A stretch of 64,000 bases of DNA from assembly GCA_038380795.1 (NCBI GenBank), contig CM076270.1, forward strand, positions 17,934,001-17,998,000, written 5' to 3'. How positions within the stretch are numbered: position 1 is the stretch's first letter; each line of letters begins with the position of its first letter. Under the pieces are notes generated by a model. It did not search any database, had not been told where the DNA came from, and saw nothing but the letters and a program-made list of their open reading frames with translations. Made by a program: the position numbers and the translations under genes. This DNA is from Pyrocephalus nanus. Lineage: Eukaryota; Chordata; Aves; Passeriformes; Tyrannidae. Shown one piece after another: positions 36,276-49,839 of the stretch.

Positions 36276-39200
36276 AATATCTTTCTAAGGTTAAGTTCCT
36301 TATTTCAATAGCATGCAGTATTGTGCTTCAAAAAATTCTTTGGATGGCCAATGATTTTTCCCCCTAAATATTTTTGGTAGATGGCTCATTATGGAAAATC
36401 AATTATGATGTTTTTCATTAAACAGTTCAACAGTATCAAGAATGTTTAACATAATGAATTTCACATTGCAAGACAATTTCCATACTTGAAATCATGAGGT
36501 TAGTGACATTATTAGCCTTTTCCCTAGCTAAAGCTATTACTTCTGATTTTCTCTTCCTCCTAGGAGGATATAATTTATGAGGGCAACCTACTCTAAGCTG
36601 GTCTACTGCTTGAATTCTTGCTGTTAGGAAGCAATCTTGTCTACTAAAATAACAGAATAAAACTAAAGTATTTTCAGAATATGGATGAATTATCCTGTTG
36701 CAAAGAGCTGAATTTAATACTAGAGAAAAAGTCAAAAATTTGATTTAATTAATACACAAGGCAAAGAGATGGAGAACTGCTTCTCGTATAAAGGAATTGA
36801 CTTTCATGGTTCTCGTAGAGTTGGGCACAGACCTTTAGCAAGGAATTTAAATTAAAAACAGAATGTTCTCAACACTGAACACAACCTTTCCCTGTGCCCA
36901 AAGCACATTCACCATGAACAGTGAATCCATAAATAACCTTCCCGTTGTGCATTAATGGATTTCACTGTTCTCAACATACAGGACCCCCGATCACGGTGAC
37001 GTTGCTTGCAGCTAAAAGAAGCTCCGTGCACAGCCCTGCCTGTGATCCCGATGTCCTGCTATTCCTCTGGCAAGCCTGACCACGGCATGAGTTGCTTGCT
37101 GGGGTTACAGACAGGCTGCAAAGGTTTCCATGGGAAGCCATTTACGTTTTCTAAAACAAACAATATAAAGCAAAGTTGTTTTACTGAGCATGGAAAGCAT
37201 TCCATGGATGTAACACTTTCACCAAGGATCCGTAACAGTTCCTGGACTGTATCATCTCTGAGCACACAGAACCAGCACACCCAGAGCTCTGAGGGTGCTC
37301 CAAACCCCTGCTCCTCACAGCCAGTGCCAAACCCTTCCCTGCCCAGCACAGCCCAAGAGCCACAGGAGCTGAGGAGTCCCTGTCCAGAAAACATCCCACA
37401 GCACAGACACACCAAAGGAATTAGAAATCCTGGTCCACAAATATCCCTGGACAGGACTAGCACCACTGGACTTGGACAAATGGTTTTCAGTGCTCACCCT
37501 GCACCCTGGAGAGGAGCTGATTGACAGTCAGGCTTGGAGCTTTTCTAACTGCTACCTAAGAGCAGCTCCTACAGGGAGGAGAATTTGGGTGAAACTTGAA
37601 CAAATAGCACTTGATCTTCCTTGTGGTTAAAACTCCTGAAATTAAACTATGGAATTAAGATCAGCCACCTCAGGACCAGGACTGGCAGGGACTTCTGATC
37701 CCAACAGGGACTTCACAACAGGTCTCAGCAGCTGCCCTTTGCAAAAGCCTTGTTTGACTGCAGGAAAGGAAGCAGTGAGAGCAGCTGCTTTAGCCCATAA
37801 TGACTTAACACGAGCACTGGGCTCATCACAGTCAGATTTCAACCCCCCATCATTTTACCTTCAGTAGTTGTTTTCCAGCTGTGGATGAGTTAGAGGTGGT
37901 AGAAGTATGAAAACATACTTTAGGCTGAGAACACAGTGGCTGTGGCTTGCAAAAGCACGAAAGCTAAGTCTAAACCTTTCTACTAATAACTGAAGGAAAG
38001 AAATTTCTTTGCACATTATATCCTTGTAACAGCTTTTGTGATTGTATTTTTATAGCACCATGGATTGTCTCCCAATCTCTCTTCTCTATTAAACTTTCAA
38101 AGCACCTCGCACTGAGGAACAAGCATTTTCTAAGGCACCCCTGACTCTAAATGTACAACAAAACACAGAATTAATGAAAATTTCAAGCAAGACCCAGGTA
38201 AGGAAAGCAAATCAGCTTTTACACTTCCTCCAGAACAGAAAACAAAGTCTGCTGTTCCTCAGTCACAGGCAGCCTACATCACCTATGTGAGAGAAGAGTG
38301 GTGCTTCCCTTCCAGGTCACATCCTGCTTCTCCAGGGTGTTACAACCACAGCTGTCACCTGCACAGACCAAAATTCTGGGACTAGAACAAAATGCAGCCC
38401 ATACCTAACCTGGTGCCTAACACAGGATCTCAGCACGAGCATCTTCCTGTTTCCTCAGGTTTGCTCTCTCAACAACACACACAAACCCAAAGAATGTTTT
38501 ATCAGTATAAAGAATTCAAACTGCTTGTTTTCCCATCCATATAACACGAGAAAAAGTTCATGAAAGACAATGAACAAGCCCCAGGTGATACAAAAAGAAA
38601 TGTCTGCTCAGGCAGTTTGTATCACCTGAAAGTCCCAAGGCAAAAACCTGGCACAGCTGTCAATCATGGCAGTGGAGCTGTGATCTTGGCTAGGGAGAGG
38701 AAGGTTTGAGACAGACAAGTGGGAACCTGAGGCAGTGAGAGCCCTGTAAGATGTGGGGAAAAGGAGCAGCATTCTGGATCCCAGGCAGAGGGATATACAG
38801 GTATCCTTCTCAGTCAAGAGCTGGGAGAGCAAATGCTGCTGGGACCTCTGATGTCTGGCTGTTTATGGCAAAGCTGACAAGAATAAATCCTGAAGCCCCC
38901 ATCAACTCTACCAAACCCCAGAACATTTGTGGTCAAATGCAGCAGTGGCTCAGTCGTGGTGTAATTCCACACATTCTGCACAAGACAGGCTGAGCTTGTC
39001 TTTGGGGGGCTCACTTACAGACCAAGTCCTGAAGAGGAAGAAAGGGTTTTTTAAACAGTGGTCAGTGCAAGGAAGGAAGGGGCAGCGAAAAGGTAACAGG
39101 TGTGGGGAAGGATCCTGAGCAATGTCGTTTCAGAAAATGGCAAAAATTAGTGAAGAAAAATGAACTCCATGATAGCAGAAGCTGGTACAACTCGACTGCA

Positions 39201-39590
39201 ATCAGCAGAGGCAGCACCACTTACACCAGGCGTGAAGTTGGCTCAGCTCATTATCTCTGAGCTGCCTCACTGCTGAGTAACAGCCACAGTAAGATTCTGA
39301 AGTGTAAGGCAGAAAGGAATCCCCAATCTGTTCTGCTCAGCTCAGCACAGGTAGCATATAAATAAAACATTCACCACTTGGGCTCTGTCCCTTGTGAACT
39401 GTTTTATCTTTCCTCACCTAAGGCACGAATCTGATCTCTCAATTCAGCCCATGACCTGCAGCCTGCACAGGAGTGGGAGATGCAAGCAGGTACTGCAGCA
39501 CCATGGCTCACCTACCTGAGGAACTTTGTGCTGATCCTACCATCCTTTGGTTTCAAAACAACACATTTGTGTCTAAAGCCTCTCAGCCCT

Positions 39591-39611
39591 CCCCCCCCCC
39601 CCCCCCCCCCC
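39591..39611 (+). repeat. Poly-C run, 21 C (G21 on minus strand)
   Basis: Twenty-one consecutive C residues follow TCTCAGCCCT and precede GAGACCGG. The complementary strand is a G21 run with G-quadruplex potential. The length may be variable or mis-called. Confidence 0.95.
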
Positions 39612-40633
39612 GAGACCGGCTAAACATCAGGGATGAAGCACAGGGAAAATGAATGCATGAACAAAGACTGATGGTGGAAGGTGATAGGGGATGCTTTAAC
39701 AACTGAACCACCTCCCAAATGCTTATCTGATATGGCAGTGACCAAACGCAAACAGAGATCAAGCCAGACTTTGGCCAAAATGTAAAGGAGGGAAGGGAAA
39801 AGTCAACTGGCAAGGGGACTACACCAGATCCATTGAAGGTTTTTCAGGGACCCCGACATCTTTCTGAGGATTATTTTATGCCTTCACACTCAAAGGCTCT
39901 CTTCATAACAAGCAGCAAAAGATCACGGAAAAAAGCATCAAATGGGATATGCCCTGAGGCTCAAGAAGCTGGAAAAATTCTGTTTACTGGTTGTGTGAAC
40001 TGCCCAGGATACTGAGTCTCAACCAGTGGGTCAGGCAAGAGAGCAGATAAAGCACTAAAAAAGGTCATCAGATGGTAACAATTGCACTGCAGCCTCAAAG
40101 AGCTTGTTCCTTGTGCAGCCAACCAAACACCTCCCTGGCAGAGCATCCTCTGCACCATCTTGTGCAGTGTGAAAGTAAATTCTAGGGGTTTAGTTGTTGT
40201 GCAATTATTAACAATATATGACTTCAAGAGCAAGAATTAAAAAAAAAACTAAAGTGGAGCCCTTAAAAAATATTGAGTTTTAATAAGTGACTGGCAATCT
40301 AAAAAAAGCTTCAAAGTACTTGTCTGGGAGAATCCACACACACCTCCCCTTTTAGGGCTGCAGAGAAAGGATACTTGGTCCAGACTGCTCATGGTGGGTA
40401 AAGTGCAAGATGACCCAGACAATCTGCTGCAGCAGGTAATCAGCAGGATAACTCAATATGACTTAAGGAAGAACAATTATGCACCTAATGGCTAAGAGAA
40501 AAGCAAAATACATCATGATTAAGGTTTTGCTATAAGAAAAGGGAAAGGCTAGAATACTCTGGGAGTTACACTAGAGAAAAAAGATTAGCACACCAGCTCA
40601 GTATAGATGACATTTTGCAATGGGAGATACAAG

Positions 40634-40647
40634 AAAAAAAAAAAAAA
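40634..40647 (+). repeat. Poly-A run, 14 A
   Basis: Fourteen A residues after GATACAAG and before TCTTGCTTC. Simple run. Confidence 0.92.
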
Positions 40648-41252
40648 ATCTTGCTTCTGATATAATCCTCCTTCCTCATCCAGAATAGTGCAGTGCCAGG
40701 CTCAGCTTTAGTCAGGATATGTGCTAATTTCACAGTTTTATGACACTTGTTCATGTTAAGTGGAAAAACCCCAAGTAAACACTGAATAAGGGGCCTATAA
40801 AAATATTTTCAGGAACTAAACATAGCACACTTGGATGAACAGGCAAATGGACAATGCTCCTTGAAAGCCCAGCACCAGAGATTCCAGGATGCATCTTCCA
40901 AAAATAATCATTTTACGTAAAACACAATTTATTCAAAGTAGGGTTTTTTTTAACACTGTATAGGAAAGAAATGGCACCCTGAATATGGGAGAATCTGGTC
41001 TGGGCGCCACTCAACAGAAGGTAAATACACAGGACACCACTCCTGAGGCATCAGAGAACATTTGATATGAAAAGTTTTTGATTTTGACTTTCAGGGTTTT
41101 GCTTATTCACTAATTTTACGAGGTCAGTTAAAGCCTAAAAGCAATGCATCTCCCAACCTGTCAGAGGTATGAAACAAGCTCTGCATCTGAAGAGTATGGA
41201 ATTCAAAGGAGCTGCATGCAGGAGACCAGTGAATGGCTTTAAATATGTTAAG

Positions 41253-41264
41253 AAAAAAAAAAAA
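41253..41264 (+). repeat. Poly-A run, 12 A
   Basis: Twelve A residues after TATGTTAAG, followed by TAAAATCCC. Simple run. Confidence 0.9.
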
Positions 41265-43900
41265 TAAAATCCCTAGCACTTGCTAAAGTTCAGGCTGGGT
41301 GTTTTTGTGAGTACAATCTGCAGCAGCCCCTCCATGCTGGAGTCAGAAAGGCCAAACCCTCTCATCCACAGTCCTTGTGCTGCTGGGGGGAAACCACAAA
41401 CCTGCAAGGAAGGCAGGATGTAGCCAGTGATGGAGGATGCAGATGGAGGGATCTGGGATCTCTCCTGCCTGTACAATTAGGTTGGGTGAACTGAAAGCCA
41501 CTGTGCCTCACTCTCCTTATCTACAGAAGGGAGATTATCACCCTTTTCTCCACTGAAATACTCTGGCATTTATGAATATAAAGAAAGTTAAATAGTCTGT
41601 GAATGTCAATCTTTCCTTTTTTGAATAATCAAAGAAAATATCATATGCTGGTACTTTTAGCACCTCTTCTGTTTTCTCACATTTATTACATCCTGGAGCT
41701 TTCTGCTCCTCCAGTGCACTATTTCCCTGACCTCAGTTTCCCAAACACTTTTAAAAACCAGGCAGGAGGGGAAAGAAAGGCAAAAACACTAATAATTTTA
41801 CAAAAAGTCTTGACATTAAAATAGACCACAAATTTGGTATATTTGGAATAGATGGTTGTTCATGAGTAGTTTAATTTTCTTAACAGTAAGATTTATAGAA
41901 CAGCATTTTTTACACATTCAAAGCCTCTCAATATTTACTGGTCCATTGGAGGGTATTTAAAATAAGTCAGGGTCTGCAAAAGAAAAACATTCTGTAGGAA
42001 ACAGAACAGGACTGTACTTGTGTCCAAACAACAAGGCATATATCATTTTCAAACACTCTACCACATACTCTCCTTCTCCTCCTATTTAAAAGCATTAGGG
42101 CTGTTAAACCTGTAAATGGCAGCTCCAGAGCCAGGCAATAAAAATGCACTTGGAGCTATTTTAGCCCCACATGTAAGTAATTCAACCTTTTAAATTGTTG
42201 GAAAAGACACCAATTGTGACAAAACTGAGAGGCTTTTTCCACAATTCATACAACAGACTGCAAAAGGGAGATGCTGTTTCTGAAATCTGCCCTATATCCA
42301 CCTTTGTGCCACAACACTTTGCTGGGTGAGGGTGTCAATCTGGATTAAATCAGCTGCACACAGCACCCTGCATGACTCAAAGGGCTGTGCCAGCACAGCT
42401 TATTGCCTTGGCCTTACAGACAGGCCTGAGGATGCACAGACTCCTTAGCAAGGACAGAATTGAGAGAAGGGAATCACCAACAGGGTCTGGGTGTCTGCAC
42501 CTCAGGCAGCCTCCCAGACAGATGGAAGGGCTCCCAGTGCTGTGACTGCCCATGTGCCCACCAGCCCAGGCAGACAGCACTGCATCATTCTGTACTTGTT
42601 GCCTATTTTCAAGGTCATATTCTCAATCATGAGGCCTAGAAACATCCCTGAGACTGGGGTCACAGCCACATTTGCTTCTCCCTGTCATGGTGTGCAGGCT
42701 GAAAACCCACCATGAAGAAAACCTGACTCAATGTGGAGCATCACAGCAATTGTTCTTCCCTGCTGGCTTAAAAATACACATCAAGTATCCTTGACAATAA
42801 CAGCCTTGATACTGAGTGCCTTTTGCCTGGTAACAGCTGCTGAGTTGAATTATAGGAAGCAATTTAATGCCTTGCAAACAGCACTGGGACCAAGATCCAT
42901 CATAATATATAATTTCAGCTAATAGAACTAAGTTAATAAGACCAAATGCTTTCTTAGGTGACAACTGAATTTCTTTGGTATCAAAAGCTAAGCAAGGGAA
43001 GTATCATGGTCACCATGAAGGTATAACCTGTTTCTGTCAAACCCCTTTACAGGCCTCAAAATTTAAGCACTGGTGGAACAAGACAAGGTTTTGCCTCTGG
43101 TCAGTACACTGGAATAATCTCCTTCCAACAGTAACCTGTGTCAGCCTCAAAATCATTCCTCCACAGCAGAGCTTTTCCTCTCTCCTTTGGGCATGTCTTG
43201 TAAAAACAGAAGTACTATTTGTTTATCTGGCTTTGTTCAGAACACAACTAAGTTACCCTGCAGGATGGATTCCACTCCTCTTCCTAGCAATCAGCAAATA
43301 AAGTCAATAGGTTGCCTGTTTCCCAGTTGGAGGGAGGCACAGCTTCCCTTATCATCAGGGAGCAAAGCAGCCCTCAGCAGGGCTACCCTGCCCTGCATCG
43401 CTCCGAGCGGGGCAGGAGACACAGCCTTGGGGTAATTTCTTCTACTGAGTGAGGAGTAAATTGCCCCTGCAGATCATCTCCCTCAAGGGAAGCACAGATG
43501 TCTGCCTCCAAGTAGAAGCAAGATGTTCTGGCAGCTCATGTTCAGTGAGGTCAAACGACACCTCCTGCTTCCCTTCCCACCCAAACCCTGGGCACAGCCT
43601 CAGTTCCTGACCCACAGCACTGCCAGGGCTCCCACACCATTTCTTCCAGCACTACATACAAGGATTTCCAACCCAACTCAAAGTGTCTTTGGTAGTTTAA
43701 TTTCAATGGGCACAAAGGACAGAGTCAGAAACATGAGCTGTCCCTAATGAACAGAAGGTGCATCATAAAAAGCAAGAGTAACTCTTTAAATTATTCTTCA
43801 TTCATAGGACTAAAAATGCCTCTGGCACTCAAAGGTCAACCCAGATGGCTACTCAGCAGCTTGCTCTGAGACAACACTTCAGTTTCTTGATGATTACAAA

Positions 43901-43983
43901 GTGGGGTTTTTTTTGTTTTGATGTTGGGGTTTTTGTTTGTGTTTGGTTTTTGGTTGGTTGGGTGTTTGTGTAGGATTTTTTTA
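43901..43983 (+). repeat. T/G-rich low-complexity tract
   Basis: About 80 bp of T-runs and G-pairs (GTGGGGTTTTTTTTG, GTTTGTGTTTGG, GGTTGGTTGGGTG). It contains only a few A and no C. Similar in type to the tract at 16241, but not a copy of it. Confidence 0.85.
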
Positions 43984-44741
43984 GATGTACTGGAATACTT
44001 TACTCCAAAAGAGTATCACCAATTTAACACAGAACCTGGCTGAAGATCCAGCACCCTTTTCATTCACAGGTTCTTAGACCTCCACAGTGGAAACCACGAG
44101 CCTCCTGGCTACTGCAGAATATCAGACAGAGAAGTCACTTGTTTCACTCACACTTCTGGGAGGGCAAATTCAGCCCCCAACCTGGAGCCAGCTTTCCCTG
44201 GGCTGTTGGCAAAGGGTCTGAGGACCAGGCACCACATTTTGGACACTCTGACATTCCATCTATACTGTTACTATGGTATCATTACATCCCAGTGGTAATG
44301 GGAAATAACACAGTTTCTAACAAGGCTGGTACTAACCATCCTGTCCTAGAGGTGTCCTGAAGGTTCTACATTTCGGAATTCAACAGAGCAAGACCAACCG
44401 TCCATTTTTGAACTCGTACCAAAGTCCATTCGATTTGTGCTTTGAGTCCAGGCTTTTTCCCCTCAGGCTTTCTGACATTAAATGTGTTTCTTCTGAATCA
44501 GCAGAGCTGTCTGTCTAGTCTGGGTTGAAACGTGTGCTGCAGACCAAGGCTGGGACACATCAGCAATCCCTGCCAGCTCCCAGCACCCGGGACTGCCAGA
44601 GAGCACCCACAGAGGATGGGAAGAGCAGCCTCATTTACTGCCCGTGATAAGGAAACAGGCCCTGATGAGTTGTGTGTTCAAACCCTGGCCACAGCATCCA
44701 TCCCAGAGGCACTTACATTCCTGAGCTGATAGAATCCCCAG

Positions 44742-44755
44742 AAAAAAAAAAAAAA
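44742..44755 (+). repeat. Poly-A run, 14 A
   Basis: Fourteen A residues after AATCCCCAG and before CAACCAAGAGG. Simple run. Confidence 0.92.
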
Positions 44756-45554
44756 CAACCAAGAGGACAAATGCACTTTAGAAGGAAGCTGAAGAACTCT
44801 TAACATATCCACAGATGCTTAAAATAAACTGATCCAAGTCCCAAAATATTAACCAGTACAAGCAGCTTCAGAAGCTACTAGCTTTGCTAATATAGTACCT
44901 TCCCAAAACAATAACATTTTTTCATATCTGATAAAATCATTACTTCTTAAAATGAGTCTCCACAGTGAGCTTTTACTGATGGTTAAAACAGATGTATGTT
45001 TAAGAACTGGCATCACAGAGTTGGTTTGAGTGAAAAAAGACAACAATAGACAGGCATATACGACACTGTCACATTATCTCCATAGCTCTCTGATGTCAAC
45101 TAATTATCATAATAAAATAAGAACCTTCCTTCATATCCCAGAAGTTGTCCAATATCTGGAGGAAATAATATATATTACAGTTTAGCCCTGTTCCTTTGGA
45201 GCAGCTGAGTCCTGAAAGAAATGCCACAGACCAGCCTCTAGTCTAAAAGATGTATTGCACAGGCTGTTTTCATAAACTATCCTCAAAACCAAAGACCACA
45301 TTTCTTCACATAAGCAATCGGTAAACCTAATTAAGGAACAGAAACATTGCAAATGAATGCACTTAATTTTGAAAATGTGCAGTGTATGCAAATAGCAGCA
45401 CACTGAAAAAATGGCTGGGCATCCTTTTTCTCTGCTCAGATCTCAGGAGCTCTGAGAGAAAAACAGCCAGAGTCGAAGGAGGGGAAAAGCACAAATCCTT
45501 GCCATGCAGGTGTTACAAATCACTCCAGCTTCCTCTGCCCACCCCCTCTCAAGG

Positions 45555-45620
45555 TCATGGAATCACAGACTAGTTTGGCTTCGAAGGAACCTTTAAAGGT
45601 CACCTAGTTCCAACCCCCCA
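45555..45620 (-). mobile_element. CR1: CR1 LINE tip, minus strand
   Basis: A short minus-strand CR1 terminus. On the plus strand it reads TCATGGAATCACAGACTAG, then AAGGAACCTTTAAAGGTCAC and CTAGTTCCAACCCCCC, the complement of a CR1 3' end. After about 66 bp the similarity stops, at an A-rich segment, so either the element was truncated very close to its 3' end or the rest has decayed. Confidence 0.85.
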
Positions 45621-46040
45621 AAGTAAATAATGACTTTACAGAGGCCTGCACATAAATGCTTCTGCTCTGGATGAAGCACCCTCTACAAGTAAGACCCCGT
45701 GCCACAGGCTAATTCAGTGGGGCCAGAGAGGATGGGGGGGGAAGGCACAGGGTATCATGAATTACCTGAAGGTAACTCCTCTACTACTCTGGGACATCCA
45801 CTTCCCTTCCAACAAAAGCAGTGAAGGATTTTCCCCCTTGCAGCCCAAGGAAAGGAACTGCCTTGGGTGTCTGACCAGGGCAGAGCTCAGCCCCCAGCAC
45901 AGCTCCAAGAGCTCTCTGAGTACATGCAATGGCAATGTCACGTGTGGGGCTCATGTCAGTGCCAGAACTTAGCCCACAACCTGTTTAAACTTGTTTTTTA
46001 AAAGATTTCCTCCTAAACAACAACAAAACAGTGACAGGTT

Positions 46041-46063
46041 AAAAAAAAAATTAAAAAAAAAAA
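46041..46063 (+). repeat. Interrupted poly-A tract (A10-TT-A11)
   Basis: Two A runs separated by TT, followed within 30 bp by AT-rich sequence with a TATATAAAGG word. Simple sequence; no element identified. Confidence 0.92.
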
Positions 46064-47052
46064 GATGGGTTTATATAATATAATTGTAGAGTGTATATAA
46101 AGGAAATGGTGACTTGTTTAAGCTGTTCTTTAAAGGACCCTTAAATAAAGTAACATTGCTTACAACACACCAAGCCAAAGATAAGATTACTGTAGGTTGA
46201 TTTTGTACTGTGGTTTTTGTTTTTTAAACCACTGCAGGAAAGGAACAAATTAGTGTTTATTAACATTAGCTTAACTTAGACAAAACCCAGAAGGAGTTAC
46301 AATATAAAACTCAAAGGGGACACAGACAGGCTCAGATCCTAAAATCATGGTGGATTTCAGCATTTGCAATTACCTAGAGGGGCCACACCCTTAACCCTGA
46401 ACTCCTGTGGTCTGTGCAATTGTACGTGGAATCTACATTTCTGTGGAGATGGTTTCCAGTCCGTTCAGACATGTTGCACTCTGTCTGTTAATCAGTCCCT
46501 TGCTCTAATAAAATGAGGGTTATAGTATTTGCTCACTGAATTATGGCTTGGAAAACCTTAGATGATTTATTTTACACACCTGATTTCAACAGCACAATGA
46601 TCTCTTAATGTGGAAGTGCTTTGCAGCACTCAAATGGGCTGCCTGGCCCTCTATGCCACAGCCTGTCAGCAATAGAAAGGTCTCAAATGATGATGCAGAA
46701 TAAAGACTGCTAATCCCCACAACTACCCGAGGCATGACTAGTCTGTTAATTGGCAATAACCAAATCATCCTTTCTAATATTACCCACAGTGGAAAAGCCT
46801 GTTCCAAACGAACCCACTGCAGCAGAAAACTTCTTCCTTTCCTCCAAGTTCTGCCTGGTACCTAAAGCAGCTGGAAGGGAGAAACGTGGCAAGGAATGAA
46901 GTCCATAATGTGTCAGAGAGCCATGGGATCAGTGGGACAAGTTCTTCATGGCCAGTTTATGCCTTGAGCCACCAAAAGTGACAGCCACACCATGGAAGAT
47001 GCCTGGAAGGGACACCATTGTTTTTGTCCCATTTGTTTTGCCTGGCAGCCTC

Positions 47053-47073
47053 AAATTTCCCGGTGGGAAATTT
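47053..47073. repeat. Short perfect palindrome with 3-nt centre
   Basis: AAATTTCCC and GGGAAATTT flank GGT. The halves resemble NF-kappaB half-sites (GGGAAATTT), but the match is partial and function is not implied. Confidence 0.7.
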
Positions 47074-48420
47074 TTCTTTCTACACAGGTCATTTAAAAGG
47101 TGCTGGAGCCTGTGAAGGGTATCAATACTTGCAGTAGGTCCATATTTCAGATTTTTCAGACATTTTTGCTATGCTCAGATATGAAAGAAAGCAGAAAGAT
47201 AGATGCTCTTGTCTTGAAGCTCAGAAGAAAAGGTCTACAGAAAAAGAAAAAAAACCCAAAATCTCCAGAAGTCGCTGTTTGTTTGTTTTTCCCTTCCCTT
47301 TTCCAGAGGGAAACAATCCTTCATAGAGCACAAATGAGGCTCCAACTCCTGACATTGCAGCTGGCACACAGAACACCGAGCAAGATTATGCAAGCCACAG
47401 AATGGAACACAAACCAGTTGTTTCCCCCAAAGCTTCAGAAGCATGGAGTCATACATCTAATACATACCTTGAACTAGAAGGCCTGGACCAGATTTGTATC
47501 TGGTTGTTGTGAGCGTTGCCAATGAACATCACTCAAAAACTTGGCCCAAACCTTGTATTTCCATGGAAGTTTATTTTGTAGAATTCAAACTAATGCACAT
47601 GTATTCACACAACACTGTCCTGCTGCTTCTTTACATTTCTAAAGCCTTTAACCCCCTGAATGCTGTGCAGAGGTGGACTTGGCAGGCTTGGTCACACCCC
47701 ACACTTTTTCCACAGAGGTTCCTCTCCACCTGGAGCTTCACAGCACTGAGACACACACATCAATCCCCGGGTCATCTTTCCTGAGTGTTTCAGCCCTCAT
47801 CATCTATCAGACTCTGAAGTGGCTACAGCATGTCATTCTGCTCCCATTCTGACCTTCCCGCCTGTGCAGCTCTCCCCTCATGAGAAACCTTCAGTGACCA
47901 GCAGCACAACGAGGCAGCAGCCAGGGATCAGGAGAGCCTGGTTCTGTTGCCAGTCCTGGTGCTGGGAGATGGCAGAGCAAACCTAAATCCTGCTGTGCCC
48001 TCCCCCCTTCTGCTCCCCATCACCTCAGCTTGGCATGCTGGAGGGGCAGAGGCCTGTTCTCCCAGGTGACAGTGCAGCCCCCCATGTCATGACAGCCTGG
48101 CACAGAACAGCAACACAGCTTTTAAAAAGCTGGAAAGAATTCATATAGTCAACATCTGGCAGCAGTTGCCAAAATAAATACAGCATAGAAATATTTGTAA
48201 AATAGCTGAGGAGCAGTATGGATAATGGAGCATTATACTAGAAACAGAACAGCATATTAATCAAGGAACAATAAAGCTTTTAATTATATTTTAAAGAGTC
48301 TCACTTAAAACCAATGCAAAACATAATTCATGTGGAATGGGCAGGTCTATTCCCCATTGGTGGCCTATGCCAGTTCTCCAGCTGTAAAATTAAGAAAACA
48401 AGTCTTGGGGGCATAATGAG

Positions 48421-48439
48421 AAAAAAAAAAAAAAAAAAA
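48421..48439 (+). repeat. Poly-A run, 19 A
   Basis: Nineteen A residues, the longest A run in the window, after GCATAATGAG and before GAAGATGAAAGG. No AATAAA within 30 bp upstream, so a processed-transcript tail is not supported. Confidence 0.92.
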
Positions 48440-49602
48440 GAAGATGAAAGGCTAAGGAGCTCCAAAACAGCTGTAATTGATACTGTGCAAGTAGGTGGGC
48501 CCAAGATCCCTATCCAAGTACTACAGAATTGTGTTTGTTTGGAAGGAAATACCAAAAATATTAGGGGAGGACTTGTGGCCATCCACCACACAAGTGCAGA
48601 TTTAGGGAAGTCAAATATACTTCAGTTTGCCCTCACCTTTGAAAAATCCCAGTAACTTCCCACCTTCAGTGACACACTTAGAGCTCACAGTTCTTCCCTG
48701 GCACACTCAACCTTTTCCAGAACACCTACACTGCTCACCCACAGCCACCACGACACTATCACCCATTTACTAAATCCTGGGAGAGCTGGGTGGCCGAAAC
48801 ACTCTGTCTTTTTGAGCTTTGGGCATTCAAAACCAAAAAAGACTGTGAGCTGCACCAGGCAGGGTGTTTTACACTGAGTCTGTGGAACATGAATCCAAGA
48901 ACCTTTCGGACATAATGGAGAAAAGACTGACAGTATCTGCTGGTCTGAGGTGCTGAGAAGAGGAGCTGTCATTGTTTACTATCAGCTATACTACGTGTAT
49001 ATGGCCCAGGCAGCACTCAGCTCCTCTGAGCTTGCACCAGGAGGATGGTTAGATTGATGGGAAGCCCTGCCTGAGCAAGGTACGTGTCCACAGAAACCCC
49101 CTGTGATGAAAGAACATGCCACGGGCAAAGAGTGCTCACAAAGGCTGAAAGCAGAATAGCTCAGGCTCAGCCTCAGCCGACTGAGAGGCAAAGTGAAACT
49201 CAGCTGATTGAATGGCAGCACTGGCCACAAGCACTTTGATAAGGGGGTTTTTTGCCTTCAAAAAACACACAAACACAACACTCTAACTCACTTTGTTCAA
49301 AGTGACATTTCACTTCAAAGCTCAAGGTAACTATTGTTATAAAACATCAGAAGAGTCGAAGCTGTACCAGCACATTCAGATATTACCGAAATAAGTGTTT
49401 TGTGTGAGCAAAACAGATCCTTCCTTTCCCCAGGCCCCCCATTTACAATGTTCTTGCCTACTTCTATTAAAGGGACGTTAAGGTTCTCTCCTCCACAAAT
49501 CTCTAGACATTATGCACATTTCCTTATCACTGCACACTTCTGGGAAGCAGGACTGTTAGGAGAATAAGTGCAAACCTCCTACACTTCCTCCTCTCCTGGC
49601 AG

Positions 49603-49656
49603 TCTGGGAAGAGGCAGGGACTCACCCACAGCACGGTGCCACAGCAGCAGAGGCAG
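49603..49656 (+). other. Candidate 54-nt exon (splice signals only)
   Basis: The acceptor-like tract CACTTCCTCCTCTCCTGGCAG ends at 49602, and GAGGCAG followed by the donor GTAAGCAG starts at 49657. The 54-nt interval is a multiple of three and free of stops in all three plus frames, which its GC-rich composition makes easy. No protein motif is recognised. Evidence is limited to the two splice-like signals. Confidence 0.2.
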
Positions 49657-49839
49657 GTAAGCAGAGCATGGTGGTGACAGCAGCAGGTCCTATCCAAAGT
49701 GCCATGTCCAGTGTTCCAATGGAAAAGCAGGAAAGCCAAATTCAGCTAACACCCTAGCAACAGCTCAAACCACTCCTAACCCCCTTCCCCCAGCTTAAAT
49801 GGGGCTCCTGGTCCCACAGGGGAGGATATAGCAGGGGGT

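Larger units (their letters stand above)
28673..39590. other. Long single-copy stretch, no gene recognised
   Basis: Holds three A/T homopolymer runs (30502, 30608, 36260) and many short frames. The largest are 222 codons minus (30482-31150), helped by the A-runs; 172 codons plus (37006-37524) opposed by 135 codons minus (37059-37466); and 119 codons minus (34681-35040). None shows a domain or recognisable splice-site pair. No LTR, DNA transposon or RNA gene was recognised. Confidence 0.5.
39612..45554. other. Single-copy stretch, no gene recognised
   Basis: Contains poly-A runs at 40634, 41253 and 44742 and the T/G tract at 43901. Open frames are short (at most 108 codons, 42975-43301) and unrecognised. 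No interspersed repeat is seen until the CR1 tip at 45555. Confidence 0.5.

Noticed and set aside
37006..37524. 172-codon plus-strand open frame
   Set aside because: A 135-codon frame occupies the opposite strand, no family is recognised, and the local C/A-rich composition is poor in stop codons.
46094..46103. TATATAAAGG, a good TATA-box word
   Set aside because: It lies in an AT-rich stretch after a poly-A tract, where such words are common, with no GC boxes or downstream exon.
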